Shown here: one piece after another, positions 24,643 through 33,299 of the stretch
How positions within the stretch are numbered: the stretch's first letter is position 1
How the letters are laid out: every line of letters begins with the position of its first letter
Assembly: GCF_000934725.1 (NCBI RefSeq)
Contig: NZ_JYNS01000001.1
Coordinates: 186,001-250,000, forward strand
DNA: 64,000 bases
Origin: Methyloterricola oryzae
GTDB taxonomy: Bacteria; Pseudomonadota; Gammaproteobacteria; Methylococcales; Methylococcaceae
Direction: 5' to 3'
Made by a program: the position numbers and the translations under genes
Notes under the pieces: generated by a model
Told to the model about the DNA's origin: nothing
Databases searched by the model: none
Seen by the model: the letters and a program-made list of their open reading frames with translations, nothing else

Positions 24643-27318
24643 ATGACTCCAGCCAATCCGCCCCTACCTTCTGGCCTTACCGACGATCTCGACTCCACGG
24701 AAACCCGCGAATGGCTGGACGCTCTGGAAGCCGTGATCGAGGCCGAAGGCCCGGAGCGCGCCCACTACATCATCGAGCGCCTGGTAGACAAGGCACGGCG
24801 GTCAGGCATCAATCTGCCCTACAAAGCCAGCACCGCCTACATCAACACCATACCCCCGCATCTGCAGGCTAAATATCCGGGCGATGACGAACTGGAGCAC
24901 CGCATCCGCTCCTACATCCGCTGGAACGCCATGGCCATGGTGGTGCAGGCCAACAAGATTTCCTCCGAGTACGGCGGGCACATCGCCAGCTTCGCCTCCT
25001 CGGCCACCCTCTACGAGATGGGCTTCAACCATTTCTTCCACGCCCCCAGCAAGGATCATGGCGGCGATCTGGTGTTCTTCCAGGGTCACTCATCCCCCGG
25101 CATCTACGCCCGCGCCTTCCTGGAAGGCCGCTTGACCGAGGAACATCTGGCGCGCTTCCGCCAGGAAGTGGGCGGCGACGGACTTTCCTCCTACCCGCAC
25201 CCCTGGCTGATGCCCGACTTCTGGCAGTTCCCCACGGTATCCATGGGGCTGGGCCCGCTGATGGCCATCTATCAGGCGCGGTTCATGAAATACCTGCAGG
25301 ACCGCGGCATTCTGGATACCGCCGGCCGCAAGATCTGGGCCTACATGGGCGATGGCGAGATGGACGAGCCGGAATCCATGGGCGCGATCGGTTTGGCCGG
25401 ACGCGAGAAACTGGAAGACCTGATCTTCGTGGTCAACTGCAACCTGCAGCGCCTGGACGGCCCGGTGCGTGGCGACGGCAAGATCATCCAGGAACTGGAG
25501 GGCACCTTCCGCGGCGCCGGCTGGAACGTGATCAAGGTAATCTGGGGTTCGCAGTGGGACGCCCTGCTCGCCAAGGACACCAAGGGCCTGTTGCGCCGGC
25601 GCATGGAAGAGGCGGTGGACGGCGAATACCAGAACTACAAGGCCAAGGGCGGCGCCTATACCCGCGAGCACTTCTTCGGCAAATACCCGGAGTTGCTGGA
25701 GATGGTCGCCCACATGTCCAATGACGAAATCTACCGCCTGAGCCGCGGCGGCCACGACACCCACAAGATCTTTGCGGCCTACCACGCGGCGGTGAACCAC
25801 AAGGGCCAGCCCACGGTAATCCTGGCCAAGACGGTGAAGGGCTACGGCATGGGCCAGGCCGGCGAAGGCCAGATGACCACCCATCAGCAGAAGAAGATGG
25901 ACGAGACGGCCCTGAAGGCCTTCCGCGACCGCTTCAATATCCCGATTCCGGACGAGAAGATCAGCGCAGCGCCCTTCTACAAGCCGGCGGACGACAGCCC
26001 CGAACTCACCTATCTGCACGAGCGCCGCAAGGCCCTGGGCGGCTATCTGCCCACCCGCCGCCGTGAGGCTCCGCTGCTGCAGGTGCCGGATCTGAGCGTG
26101 TTCGACGCGCTGCTGAAGAAGAGCGACCGCGAGATGTCCACCACCATGGCCTTCGTGCGCATGCTCACCACCCTGCTGCGCGACAAGAAGATCGGCAAGT
26201 ACGTGGTGCCCATCGTCGCCGACGAGGCCCGCACCTTCGGCATGGACGGCATGTTCCGCCAGTACGCCATCTATTCCTCCGTGGGACAGCTCTACACCCC
26301 GGAAGACGCGGACCAGATCATGTACTACCGCGAGGACAAGACCGGCCAGATCCTCGAGGAAGGCATCTGCGAGGCCGGCGCCATGGCCTCCTGGGTCGCT
26401 GCGGGCACGGCCTACAGCAACCACAACGTGCAGATGATCCCGTTCTACATCTACTATTCCATGTTCGGCTTCCAGCGCGTGGGCGACCTGATGTGGGCGG
26501 CGGGCGACATGCAGGCGCGCGGCTTCCTCATGGGCGGCACGGCGGGACGCACCACCCTGGCGGGCGAGGGCCTGCAACATCAGGACGGCCACAGCCATCT
26601 GGCCATGTCCTTCATCCCCAATTGCGTGGCCTATGACCCGGGCTTCGCCCACGAACTGGCGGTAATCGTGCAGGACGGCCTGCGCCGCATGTACCAGGAA
26701 GGCGAGAACGTCTTCTACTACGTCACCGTGATGAACGAGAACCACGCCCACCCGGACCTGCCCGAGGGTTCCGTACCCGGCATCCTGCGCGGCATGTACA
26801 AGCTCAAGGATGCGGGCAAGGAGGCTGTGGTTCAGTTGCTGGGCAGCGGCGCCATCCTCAGGGAGAGCCTGGCAGCGGCGGATCTGCTGGAGGCGGATTT
26901 CGGCATCAAGGCCACGGTGTGGAGCGTCACCAGCTACAGCGAGCTGCGCCGCGATGGCCTGGACCAGCAGCGCTGGAACCTGCTGCACCCGGATCAGCCC
27001 GCGAAAACCAGCTATGTCTCGCAGTGCCTGGACGGCGAGAAGGGCCCGGTGGTGGCGGCCACCGACTACATGAAACTGGTGCCCGACCAGATCCGGCCCT
27101 TCTTGAGCAAGCCTTTCGTCACCCTCGGCACCGACGGCTTCGGACGCAGCGACCGGCGCTCCGCCCTGCGCAACTTCTTCGAGGTGGACCGCAAGTACAT
27201 CGCGCTGACCGCGCTCAAGGCCCTGGCCGACGAGGGCACGCTGCCCGTGGCCAAGGTCAAGGAAGCGATGGAGCGCTATGGCATCGACCCGGAAAAACCC
27301 AACCCGGTTACTGTTTGA
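24643..27318 (+). CDS. aceE: Pyruvate dehydrogenase E1 component, homodimeric type
   Basis: Thiamine-diphosphate enzyme that decarboxylates pyruvate and acetylates the lipoyl group of AceF. 891 aa, the length of the single-chain gammaproteobacterial E1. The ThDP motif is GDGEMDEPES with NCNLQRLDGPVRGDGKI following. The N-terminus DLDSTETREWLDALEAVIEAEG and HFFHAPSKDHGGDLVFFQGHSSPGIYARAFLEGRL are typical. AAGGAAA is placed well before the ATG. aceF follows after 15 bp. Confidence 0.97.
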   Translation: MTPANPPLPSGLTDDLDSTETREWLDALEAVIEAEGPERAHYIIERLVDKARRSGINLPYKASTAYINTIPPHLQAKYPGDDELEHRIRSYIRWNAMAMVVQANKISSEYGGHIASFASSATLYEMGFNHFFHAPSKDHGGDLVFFQGHSSPGIYARAFLEGRLTEEHLARFRQEVGGDGLSSYPHPWLMPDFWQFPTVSMGLGPLMAIYQARFMKYLQDRGILDTAGRKIWAYMGDGEMDEPESMGAIGLAGREKLEDLIFVVNCNLQRLDGPVRGDGKIIQELEGTFRGAGWNVIKVIWGSQWDALLAKDTKGLLRRRMEEAVDGEYQNYKAKGGAYTREHFFGKYPELLEMVAHMSNDEIYRLSRGGHDTHKIFAAYHAAVNHKGQPTVILAKTVKGYGMGQAGEGQMTTHQQKKMDETALKAFRDRFNIPIPDEKISAAPFYKPADDSPELTYLHERRKALGGYLPTRRREAPLLQVPDLSVFDALLKKSDREMSTTMAFVRMLTTLLRDKKIGKYVVPIVADEARTFGMDGMFRQYAIYSSVGQLYTPEDADQIMYYREDKTGQILEEGICEAGAMASWVAAGTAYSNHNVQMIPFYIYYSMFGFQRVGDLMWAAGDMQARGFLMGGTAGRTTLAGEGLQHQDGHSHLAMSFIPNCVAYDPGFAHELAVIVQDGLRRMYQEGENVFYYVTVMNENHAHPDLPEGSVPGILRGMYKLKDAGKEAVVQLLGSGAILRESLAAADLLEADFGIKATVWSVTSYSELRRDGLDQQRWNLLHPDQPAKTSYVSQCLDGEKGPVVAATDYMKLVPDQIRPFLSKPFVTLGTDGFGRSDRRSALRNFFEVDRKYIALTALKALADEGTLPVAKVKEAMERYGIDPEKPNPVTV

Positions 27319-27333
27319 GGAGCTCTTACGTAT

Positions 27334-28626
27334 ATGGCAGAGGAAAAGATCGTCACGGTGCCGGATATCGGTAATTTCCGGGACATACAGATCATCGAGG
27401 TCCTGGTTGCGCCGGGCGATGCGGTCAAGGCCGAGGATTCGCTGATCACCCTGGAGAGTGACAAGGCGGCCATGGAAATTCCCTGCCCCTTCACGGGCAC
27501 GGTGAAGAGCATGGCAGTCAAGGTGGGCGACAAGGTGAACGAAGGCTCGCCAATCCTGACTTTGACCCTGGAGGAAGGCGCGCCCGCGGCGGCAGCCGCT
27601 CCAGCGCCCGCCGCGCCGGATCCGGCACCCGCGGCCCCGGCGGCCAGCGAACCCGCCCCGCCCTCGCCGCCCCCCAAACCCGCGCCAGCCGTCCTGGCCG
27701 CTCCGCCCGTGGAAGAGAGCGTGGGCGGCAAGCCCCACGCCAGCCCCTCGGTGCGCCGCTTCGCCCGCGAACTGGGCGCCGAGGTGGCGCGCATCAAGGG
27801 CACCGGTCCCAAGGGCCGCATCCTCAAGGAAGACGTGCAGAACTACGTCAAGGCCCGTTTGCAGGCCCCGGCTGGCGGCGGCATCGGTCTTTCCCTGCCG
27901 GAAGCGCCGGAAATCGATTTCACCCAGTTCGGCCCCATCGAACATCGCCCGCTGTCGCGCATCAACAAGCTGTCGGCCGCCAACCTGCACCGCAACTGGG
28001 TGACGATTCCCCATGTGACCCTGCACGAGGAAGCCGATATCACCGAACTGGAAGCCTTCCGGGTTTCCCTGAAGGCGGAAGCCGAGAAGAAAGGCGCACG
28101 CGTCACCCTGCTGCCCTTCCTGATCAAGGCCGTGGTGGGCGCGCTCAAGGCCTTCCCGACCTTCAACGCTTCCCTGGCGGCCAACGGCGAGGAACTGGTC
28201 CTCAAGCAGTACTACCACATCGGCGTCGCCGTGGACACGCCAGACGGCCTGGTGGTACCCGTCGTGCGCGACGCGGACCGCAAAGGCGTGATCGAACTGG
28301 CGCAGGAACTGGCTGAAATCAGCGAGCGCGCCCGCGGCAAGAAGCTCAAGTCCCAGGAAATGCAGGGCGGCAGCTTCACCATCTCCAGCCTGGGCGGCAT
28401 CGGCTCCACCGGCTTCACGCCCATCATCAACGCGCCGGAGGTGGCGATCCTGGGTGTTTCCCGCTCCAAGACCCAGCCCGTGTACCGGGGCGGACAGTTC
28501 GAGCCGCGCCTGATGCTGCCGCTCTCCCTGTCCTTCGACCACCGCGTCATCGACGGCGCCCAGGCCGCGCGCTTCGCCGCCTTCCTGGCGCAGGTGCTGA
28601 CGGACTTGCGGCGGGTTCTGCTGTGA
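27334..28626 (+). CDS. aceF: Dihydrolipoamide acetyltransferase, E2 of pyruvate dehydrogenase
   Basis: Core acyltransferase of the complex, 430 aa. It has one N-terminal lipoyl domain (lipoylated Lys in ESDKAAME, about residue 48), a long Ala/Pro-rich linker (about 85-130), a peripheral subunit-binding domain (ASPSVRRFARELGAEVARIKGTG) and the catalytic domain ending with the active-site motif SFDHRVIDGAQA. Many enterobacterial AceF proteins have three lipoyl domains; a single one is a normal shorter variant. The ATG lies 15 bp after aceE. Confidence 0.95.
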   Translation: MAEEKIVTVPDIGNFRDIQIIEVLVAPGDAVKAEDSLITLESDKAAMEIPCPFTGTVKSMAVKVGDKVNEGSPILTLTLEEGAPAAAAAPAPAAPDPAPAAPAASEPAPPSPPPKPAPAVLAAPPVEESVGGKPHASPSVRRFARELGAEVARIKGTGPKGRILKEDVQNYVKARLQAPAGGGIGLSLPEAPEIDFTQFGPIEHRPLSRINKLSAANLHRNWVTIPHVTLHEEADITELEAFRVSLKAEAEKKGARVTLLPFLIKAVVGALKAFPTFNASLAANGEELVLKQYYHIGVAVDTPDGLVVPVVRDADRKGVIELAQELAEISERARGKKLKSQEMQGGSFTISSLGGIGSTGFTPIINAPEVAILGVSRSKTQPVYRGGQFEPRLMLPLSLSFDHRVIDGAQAARFAAFLAQVLTDLRRVLL

Positions 28627-28672
28627 CGGCGGAGCGCGCCTAGCGCCGCCCGCCCCAGACGGGAGGACTCCC

Positions 28673-28813
28673 ATGGGCACCGCCGAACGCCTGACCATGA
28701 GCGCCGAGGAATACCTGGCCTGGGAAGATCAACAGGAAACCAAGCACGAGTTCCCGGCCGACCTGTTCGAGGATTTGGAACCCGCGGCAACCGACGCGGC
28801 GCGGCCCCTGTAA
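28673..28813 (+). pseudogene. Truncated Uma2-family (DUF820) endonuclease remnant
   Basis: A 46-codon frame between aceF and lpd. Its first ~27 residues, RLTMSAEEYLAWEDQQETKHEF, match the N-terminus of Uma2-family restriction-like nucleases. The match stops exactly where the family continues with a DGE-type motif; after KHEF the sequence is unrelated and soon meets a stop. None of the catalytic residues remain. GGGAGGA precedes the ATG, so the fragment may still be translated. It is best read as the leftover of a Uma2 gene deleted or recombined inside the operon. Confidence 0.72.
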
Positions 28814-28857
28814 ACCGGTCAAACCCAGCAAATTACTCTTTCCAGAAGGTTAGCCTC

Positions 28858-30291
28858 ATGAGCAATACCCCAGACAGCGCATCCTCCCCACTCCACGCCG
28901 AAGTCCTCGTGCTGGGCGGCGGCCCCGGCGGCTATACCGCCGCCTTCCGCGCCGCGGACCTGGGCAAGCAGGTGGTGCTGGTGGAACGCTATCCGGTACT
29001 GGGCGGCGTGTGCCTGAACGTGGGCTGCATTCCGTCGAAAGCCCTGCTGCACCTGGCTCTGGTGATCCATGAAGCGGAAGAAGTGAGCCATTACGGCGTC
29101 GCCTTCGGCAAGCCGGAATTCGACCTGGCCAAGATCCGCGACTGGCGCGACCGCGTGGTCAAGACCCTCACCACGGGGCTGGCCGGCCTGGCCAAGCAGC
29201 GCAAGGTGACCGTGGTCAGCGGCGAGGGGCGCTTCGCCAGCGACAAGAGCCTGACAGTGGAAACCGCCGAGGGCACCAAGACCATCACCTTCGACCACGC
29301 CATCGTCGCCGCCGGCTCCAAGGCGGTGAAGATTCCGGGCTTCCCCTATGAAGACCCCCGCCTGATGGATTCCACCGACGCCCTGGCCCTAGCCGACATA
29401 CCGGGCAAGCTGCTGGTCATCGGCGGCGGCATCATCGGCCTGGAAATGGCCAATGTCTACCATGCCCTGGGCTCCAAAATCAGCGTGGTGGAACTGATGG
29501 ATCAGTTGATCCCGGGCTGCGACGCCGATTTGGTGAAGCCGCTGCACCAGCGCGTGCAGAAGCAGTACGAGAAGATAATGCTGAAGACCAAGGTGTCCAA
29601 GGTCGAGTCCAAGCCGGAAGGCCTGCTGGTGCACTTCGAGGGCGAAGGGGCCCCGGAGCCGGAACTCTTCGACCGGGTGCTGGTGGCGGTGGGCCGCCGC
29701 CCCAACGGCAAGCTCATCAACGCCGAGGCCGCCAGCCTGGCCGTGAACGAAGCCGGCTTCATCCCCGTGGACAACCGCCAACGCAGCAACGTGCCCCACA
29801 TCTTCGCCATCGGTGATATCGTCGGCAATCCCATGCTGGCCCACAAGGCCACCCATGAGGGCAAGGTGGCAGCCGAAGTGATCGCCGGCGAGCACTCCGC
29901 CTTCCAGGCCCTGACCATTCCCTCGGTCGCCTACACCGACCCGGAGGTGGCCTGGATGGGGTTGACCGAGACGGAAGCCAAGGCCAAGGGCATCGAAATC
30001 GAAAAAGCCACCTTCCCCTGGGCCGCCAGCGGCCGCGCCATCGGCATCGGCCGCCGCGAGGGCCTGACCAAGCTGATCGTCGACAAGGAAAGCAAGCGTA
30101 TCCTGGGCGCGGGCATCGTCGGCCCCAATGCGGGGGAACTGATTGCCGAAGCGGTACTGGCCCTGGAAATGGGCGCGGACGTGGAAGACGTCGCCCTTAG
30201 CATCCACCCGCACCCCACCCTGTCGGAAACCTTTGCGTTTGCGGCGGAGATGATCGAAGGCTCGATCACGGATCTTTACATCAAGAAGTAA
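28858..30291 (+). CDS. lpdA: Dihydrolipoamide dehydrogenase, E3 of pyruvate dehydrogenase
   Basis: FAD enzyme that reoxidises dihydrolipoamide with NAD+. 477 aa. The FAD-binding GGGPGGYTAAFRAADLG, redox-active disulfide GGVCLNVGCIPSKALL, NAD-binding GGGIIGLEMA and the C-terminal catalytic HPHPTLSE are intact. The short N-terminal extension before AEVLVLGGG carries no lipoyl domain. It is the last gene of the pdh operon, separated from aceF by the Uma2 remnant. Confidence 0.96.
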   Translation: MSNTPDSASSPLHAEVLVLGGGPGGYTAAFRAADLGKQVVLVERYPVLGGVCLNVGCIPSKALLHLALVIHEAEEVSHYGVAFGKPEFDLAKIRDWRDRVVKTLTTGLAGLAKQRKVTVVSGEGRFASDKSLTVETAEGTKTITFDHAIVAAGSKAVKIPGFPYEDPRLMDSTDALALADIPGKLLVIGGGIIGLEMANVYHALGSKISVVELMDQLIPGCDADLVKPLHQRVQKQYEKIMLKTKVSKVESKPEGLLVHFEGEGAPEPELFDRVLVAVGRRPNGKLINAEAASLAVNEAGFIPVDNRQRSNVPHIFAIGDIVGNPMLAHKATHEGKVAAEVIAGEHSAFQALTIPSVAYTDPEVAWMGLTETEAKAKGIEIEKATFPWAASGRAIGIGRREGLTKLIVDKESKRILGAGIVGPNAGELIAEAVLALEMGADVEDVALSIHPHPTLSETFAFAAEMIEGSITDLYIKK

Positions 30292-30307
30292 CCCGACGAG
30301 CGAACAC

Positions 30308-30333
30308 GGCGGCGCATCTGCACAAGCGCCGCC
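30308..30333. terminator. Bidirectional terminator-like hairpin after lpdA
   Basis: Perfect 8-bp stem GGCGGCGC (30308-30315) and its complement (30326-30333) with a 10-nt loop, in the 60-bp gap between the convergent lpdA and response-regulator genes. There is a short TTTT only about 18 bp beyond, so intrinsic termination may be weak. Confidence 0.5.
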
Positions 30334-30351
30334 CGCCACGTAGACCGGGTT

Positions 30352-31755
30352 TTAGCGCGTCGCCACGTCCAACCCGTATTTGCGAATACGGTAGCGCAGG
30401 GTCTCGCGCGTGGTGCCCAAGGCCCGTGCCGCGGCCACGGTATTGTGTCCGCTGCGTTCCAGGGCGGTGCGGATGATGAAGCAATCCATGTCGTCCAGGT
30501 TCATGCTGCCATCCAGGGGTATGAACAAGCCGTCTTCCCCCTCAGCCAAGGCGGCTCGCATCGGAGCCGCGCCAGCCTGACCCGGCAACTGCAGCCACTG
30601 GGCGGGAAACTCGGGACCTTCCGAGAAAAGCACGCAGCGCTCCACCACATTGCGCAGCTCACGCACGTTACCCGGCCAGTCATGGGCCCGCAGCTGCTTC
30701 CATGCCTCGTCAGGAATGGTCCGCACCTGGCGCCCCGATTTGGCATTGAACTCGGCCACGAATAACGGCACCAGTTCGCTCAGGTCCTCCTTGGACTCGC
30801 GCAGGGGCGGCAGATTGAGCCGGAACACGCTCAAGCGGTGGTACAGATCACTCCGGAACTCGCGGTTCCTGGCCATTTCCTCCAGATCGCGGTTGCTTGC
30901 GGCCACCACTTGCACGTCCACCGAAATTTCCCGCTCCCCACCCAGGCGGCGAATCTTGCGGTCCTCGATGGCCTTGAGCAACTTGGCCTGAAGATCCAGT
31001 TGCAACTCGCCGATCTCGTCCAGGAACAGCGTACCGCCATCCGCCTGTTCAATCAGGCCGCGGTGCCTCGTGGTAGCTCCTGTGAAGGCGCCCGCCTCAT
31101 GTCCGAACAATTCGGACTCCAGCAGTTCCCGCGGCAGGGCGGCACAGTTCAGTTCCACCAACGGGTTTGCCGCACGGCTGCCCGCATAGTGAAGGATACG
31201 GGTTACCAAACCCTTGCCGGTCCCCGTCTCGCCACCGACCAGGAGTGCGCTGAATGGCACCCGGGTCAGCTTGCCCAGCAGTTCGCGCACTTGCCGGGCG
31301 GCCTCGCTGTGCCCCACATAGGCTTCCGGCGAGTAGCGCCGGTGACGCTGCTGAGCCTGATCCAGCAAGCGGCGCTGGGCGTTGGCGCTCCGCGTGGCGC
31401 TGGCCACCACCAGCCCCAGCCTTTCCAGATCGCAGGGCTTTTCCAGAAAATCGTAGGCGCCCAGGCGCAAGGCCCGCACCGAATCGGCCACACCGCCGTA
31501 GCCTGTGAGAAATATCCACTCCGCATAAGCCTGGCGTCCGCGCACCTCCTCCATGAGATCCAGCGCATTGCCGTCGGGCAGGTTCATGTCGGTGAGCACC
31601 AGCAACGGATCGAACTGCCTTTCCAGGAGGCAGCGGCGCGCCTCGGCCAGATTAACGGCCCATTCCACCTCCCAGCCCTCCTTGCGATAGTGGCGGCTGA
31701 TTTCCGCCCCGAGCAGGGCTTCATCCTCGATGATCAACAGGCCACCGTGACTCAT
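30352..31755 (-). CDS. NtrC-family sigma54 response regulator
   Basis: 467 aa with receiver, AAA+ and Fis domains. The receiver has IIEDE and phospho-acceptor D56 ([11 protein letters not shown]). The AAA+ domain has GGETGTGKG (Walker A), GAFTGA and [10 protein letters not shown]. The C-terminal helix-turn-helix is [22 protein letters not shown]. It overlaps the 3' end of the kinase gene by 4 bp, so the two form a two-component system. The Fis segment resembles regulators of transport or respiratory genes, but the target is unknown; no sigma54 promoter is evident right beside the pair. Confidence 0.88.
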   Translation of the reverse strand: MSHGGLLIIEDEALLGAEISRHYRKEGWEVEWAVNLAEARRCLLERQFDPLLVLTDMNLPDGNALDLMEEVRGRQAYAEWIFLTGYGGVADSVRALRLGAYDFLEKPCDLERLGLVVASATRSANAQRRLLDQAQQRHRRYSPEAYVGHSEAARQVRELLGKLTRVPFSALLVGGETGTGKGLVTRILHYAGSRAANPLVELNCAALPRELLESELFGHEAGAFTGATTRHRGLIEQADGGTLFLDEIGELQLDLQAKLLKAIEDRKIRRLGGEREISVDVQVVAASNRDLEEMARNREFRSDLYHRLSVFRLNLPPLRESKEDLSELVPLFVAEFNAKSGRQVRTIPDEAWKQLRAHDWPGNVRELRNVVERCVLFSEGPEFPAQWLQLPGQAGAAPMRAALAEGEDGLFIPLDGSMNLDDMDCFIIRTALERSGHNTVAAARALGTTRETLRYRIRKYGLDVATR

Positions 31756-33209
31756 GGCTGACTGCTCCGAAGCGGCAAGGTGATACTGACGCAGGCGCCA
31801 TGAGGCGTCTGATTGGAAAGGCGGATCTGCCCGCCCAGTTCACGCACGAAACGCTGCACGATGGCCAAGCCCAGGCCTGTGCCACGCACCCGGCCGGTAC
31901 CGAACAGGCGAATCCCCTTCGCGAGAATTTCTGGGCTGAACCCAGGCCCATCGTCGATCACTTCCAAGAGCACTTTATCCTCTTCTCGCTGCGCCACCAG
32001 GCGGATTGTGCCTGGGTTGCCCACCAGGGCCTGGGCCGCATTCAGCACCAGGTTCAAGAGTATCTGGCGCAGGTTGCTCTCCGGCAGATAGCACTCCAGA
32101 TCGGCGGGGATATCCTGCTCCAGCATGATCTCCGCCGGCACCTGATACCGCGTGAGCGCCAGGAGTTCCCGCACCAGTTCCGCCAAGTTGAATTCGCAGG
32201 CTGGCAAAGGCGACTGCCTGCCCTGCTCAAGCAGGTTGTTGAGCAGGCGCGCCATGCGCTTCAATTCGGCGCCGATGAGATCCAACCGCTCCGCCTGATC
32301 GGGGTCGCGGATTTCGTTGCGCAGGTTCTGGCAACTCATCTGGATTCCCGCAAGCGGGTTGCGCAGTTCATGGGCCACCGCCGCCGCCAGTTCGCCAATG
32401 GCCGCCAGTCGTTCGGCCCGCGCCAGGCTGCGCTGCTGTTCCAGCAGGGCCTGGGTCGCAGACCTTACCTCCGCTTCCAGGGACAAGGCATACATGCGCT
32501 TGGCTTCCTCCAACTCACCCAGGTTGCGGACCATCAGGTTGTAACTGTCGAACACGGGCACCAGCAAGGGATCGAGGCCTTTGGTGTCCATGGGCACGAA
32601 ATCCTCCTGCGCCAGGTTCGACAGCAAATGTCTCAGATCGTTGAGCGGGGCAAGTATGCGTCGCCGCAGGAAGATCCACGCGGTCACCAGTATCACGGTG
32701 AGCGTTCCGGTGGCCAGTTCCAGTTCCGCCAGGGTGTCGCGGCTGATTTCCTCCAGCACCCTCTCGCGCTGGTCGGTCTCCGCGCTCAGGATCAGGTGCA
32801 TGACCTTGACCGCATCCGACAGTTGGCTCCGCGCATCGGCCAAGCTGCCACCGCCCGCCTCCCGCAAAGCCGAATCGACCACACCCAGGCGCGCCGGCGT
32901 ATCCTGATCCAGATGTGCATCTTCACGGATCAACTTGCGAATCTTCTCGGACTGCTCCTGCAGCCGCCGCGGTCCAGGGTGAATGCCGGAAAACGTATCC
33001 ACCAGAACTTGCTGCAGTCCGAGTCCCGCGTCCTGCACCAAATGGGAATAGCTCACATAAGCCTGTATGGTATCGAGCCGCGACAGGTTTCGCCAGATCA
33101 TTCCCACCAGGATGGCCAGCACCAGTCCAAGCAGGGCCAGCATCGCGAGCCCGCGCAATTGGGCGGGACGATCAAGCACTGTCTTGAGGGCGGGCTTCGC
33201 GAGAACCAT
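31752..33209 (-). CDS. Sensor histidine kinase, partner of the NtrC-family regulator
   Basis: 485 aa. Helix 1 (LAMLALLGLVLAILVGMIW, about 19-38) and helix 2 (about 165-185, TLTVILVTAWIFL) flank a mostly helical periplasmic sensor. A HAMP-like linker and coiled coil follow. The H-box is AAVAHELRNPLAGIQMSC; N box LNLVLNAAQAL; G boxes DDGPGF and GTGLGLAI. HELRNPL is typical of NtrB-like kinases. A TATAAT lies only 6 bp before the ATG, suggesting a leaderless transcript. Confidence 0.86.
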   Translation of the reverse strand: MVLAKPALKTVLDRPAQLRGLAMLALLGLVLAILVGMIWRNLSRLDTIQAYVSYSHLVQDAGLGLQQVLVDTFSGIHPGPRRLQEQSEKIRKLIREDAHLDQDTPARLGVVDSALREAGGGSLADARSQLSDAVKVMHLILSAETDQRERVLEEISRDTLAELELATGTLTVILVTAWIFLRRRILAPLNDLRHLLSNLAQEDFVPMDTKGLDPLLVPVFDSYNLMVRNLGELEEAKRMYALSLEAEVRSATQALLEQQRSLARAERLAAIGELAAAVAHELRNPLAGIQMSCQNLRNEIRDPDQAERLDLIGAELKRMARLLNNLLEQGRQSPLPACEFNLAELVRELLALTRYQVPAEIMLEQDIPADLECYLPESNLRQILLNLVLNAAQALVGNPGTIRLVAQREEDKVLLEVIDDGPGFSPEILAKGIRLFGTGRVRGTGLGLAIVQRFVRELGGQIRLSNQTPHGACVSITLPLRSSQP

Positions 33210-33215
33210 GCTCCG

Positions 33216-33221
33216 ATTATA
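33216..33221 (-). promoter_or_regulatory. -10 element immediately upstream of the sensor kinase
   Basis: The minus strand reads TATAAT followed by CGGAGC and the ATG. Transcription would start at or within a base or two of the initiation codon. A TTGAAG lies 19 bp further upstream, a tolerable if long -35 spacing. Confidence 0.45.
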
Positions 33222-33299
33222 CCGGTGCGGTGGCGCTCCGCTTCAATAAGCGCGAGAGAATGACCTCAGACCCAGACGGGCGCGATCACTGTGCAGGCA

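Noticed and set aside
25090-28698. 1202-codon open frame on the minus strand across aceE and aceF
   Set aside because: It is the antisense shadow of two certain genes, with His/Gly/Val-rich composition from high-GC codon bias and no domain motif.
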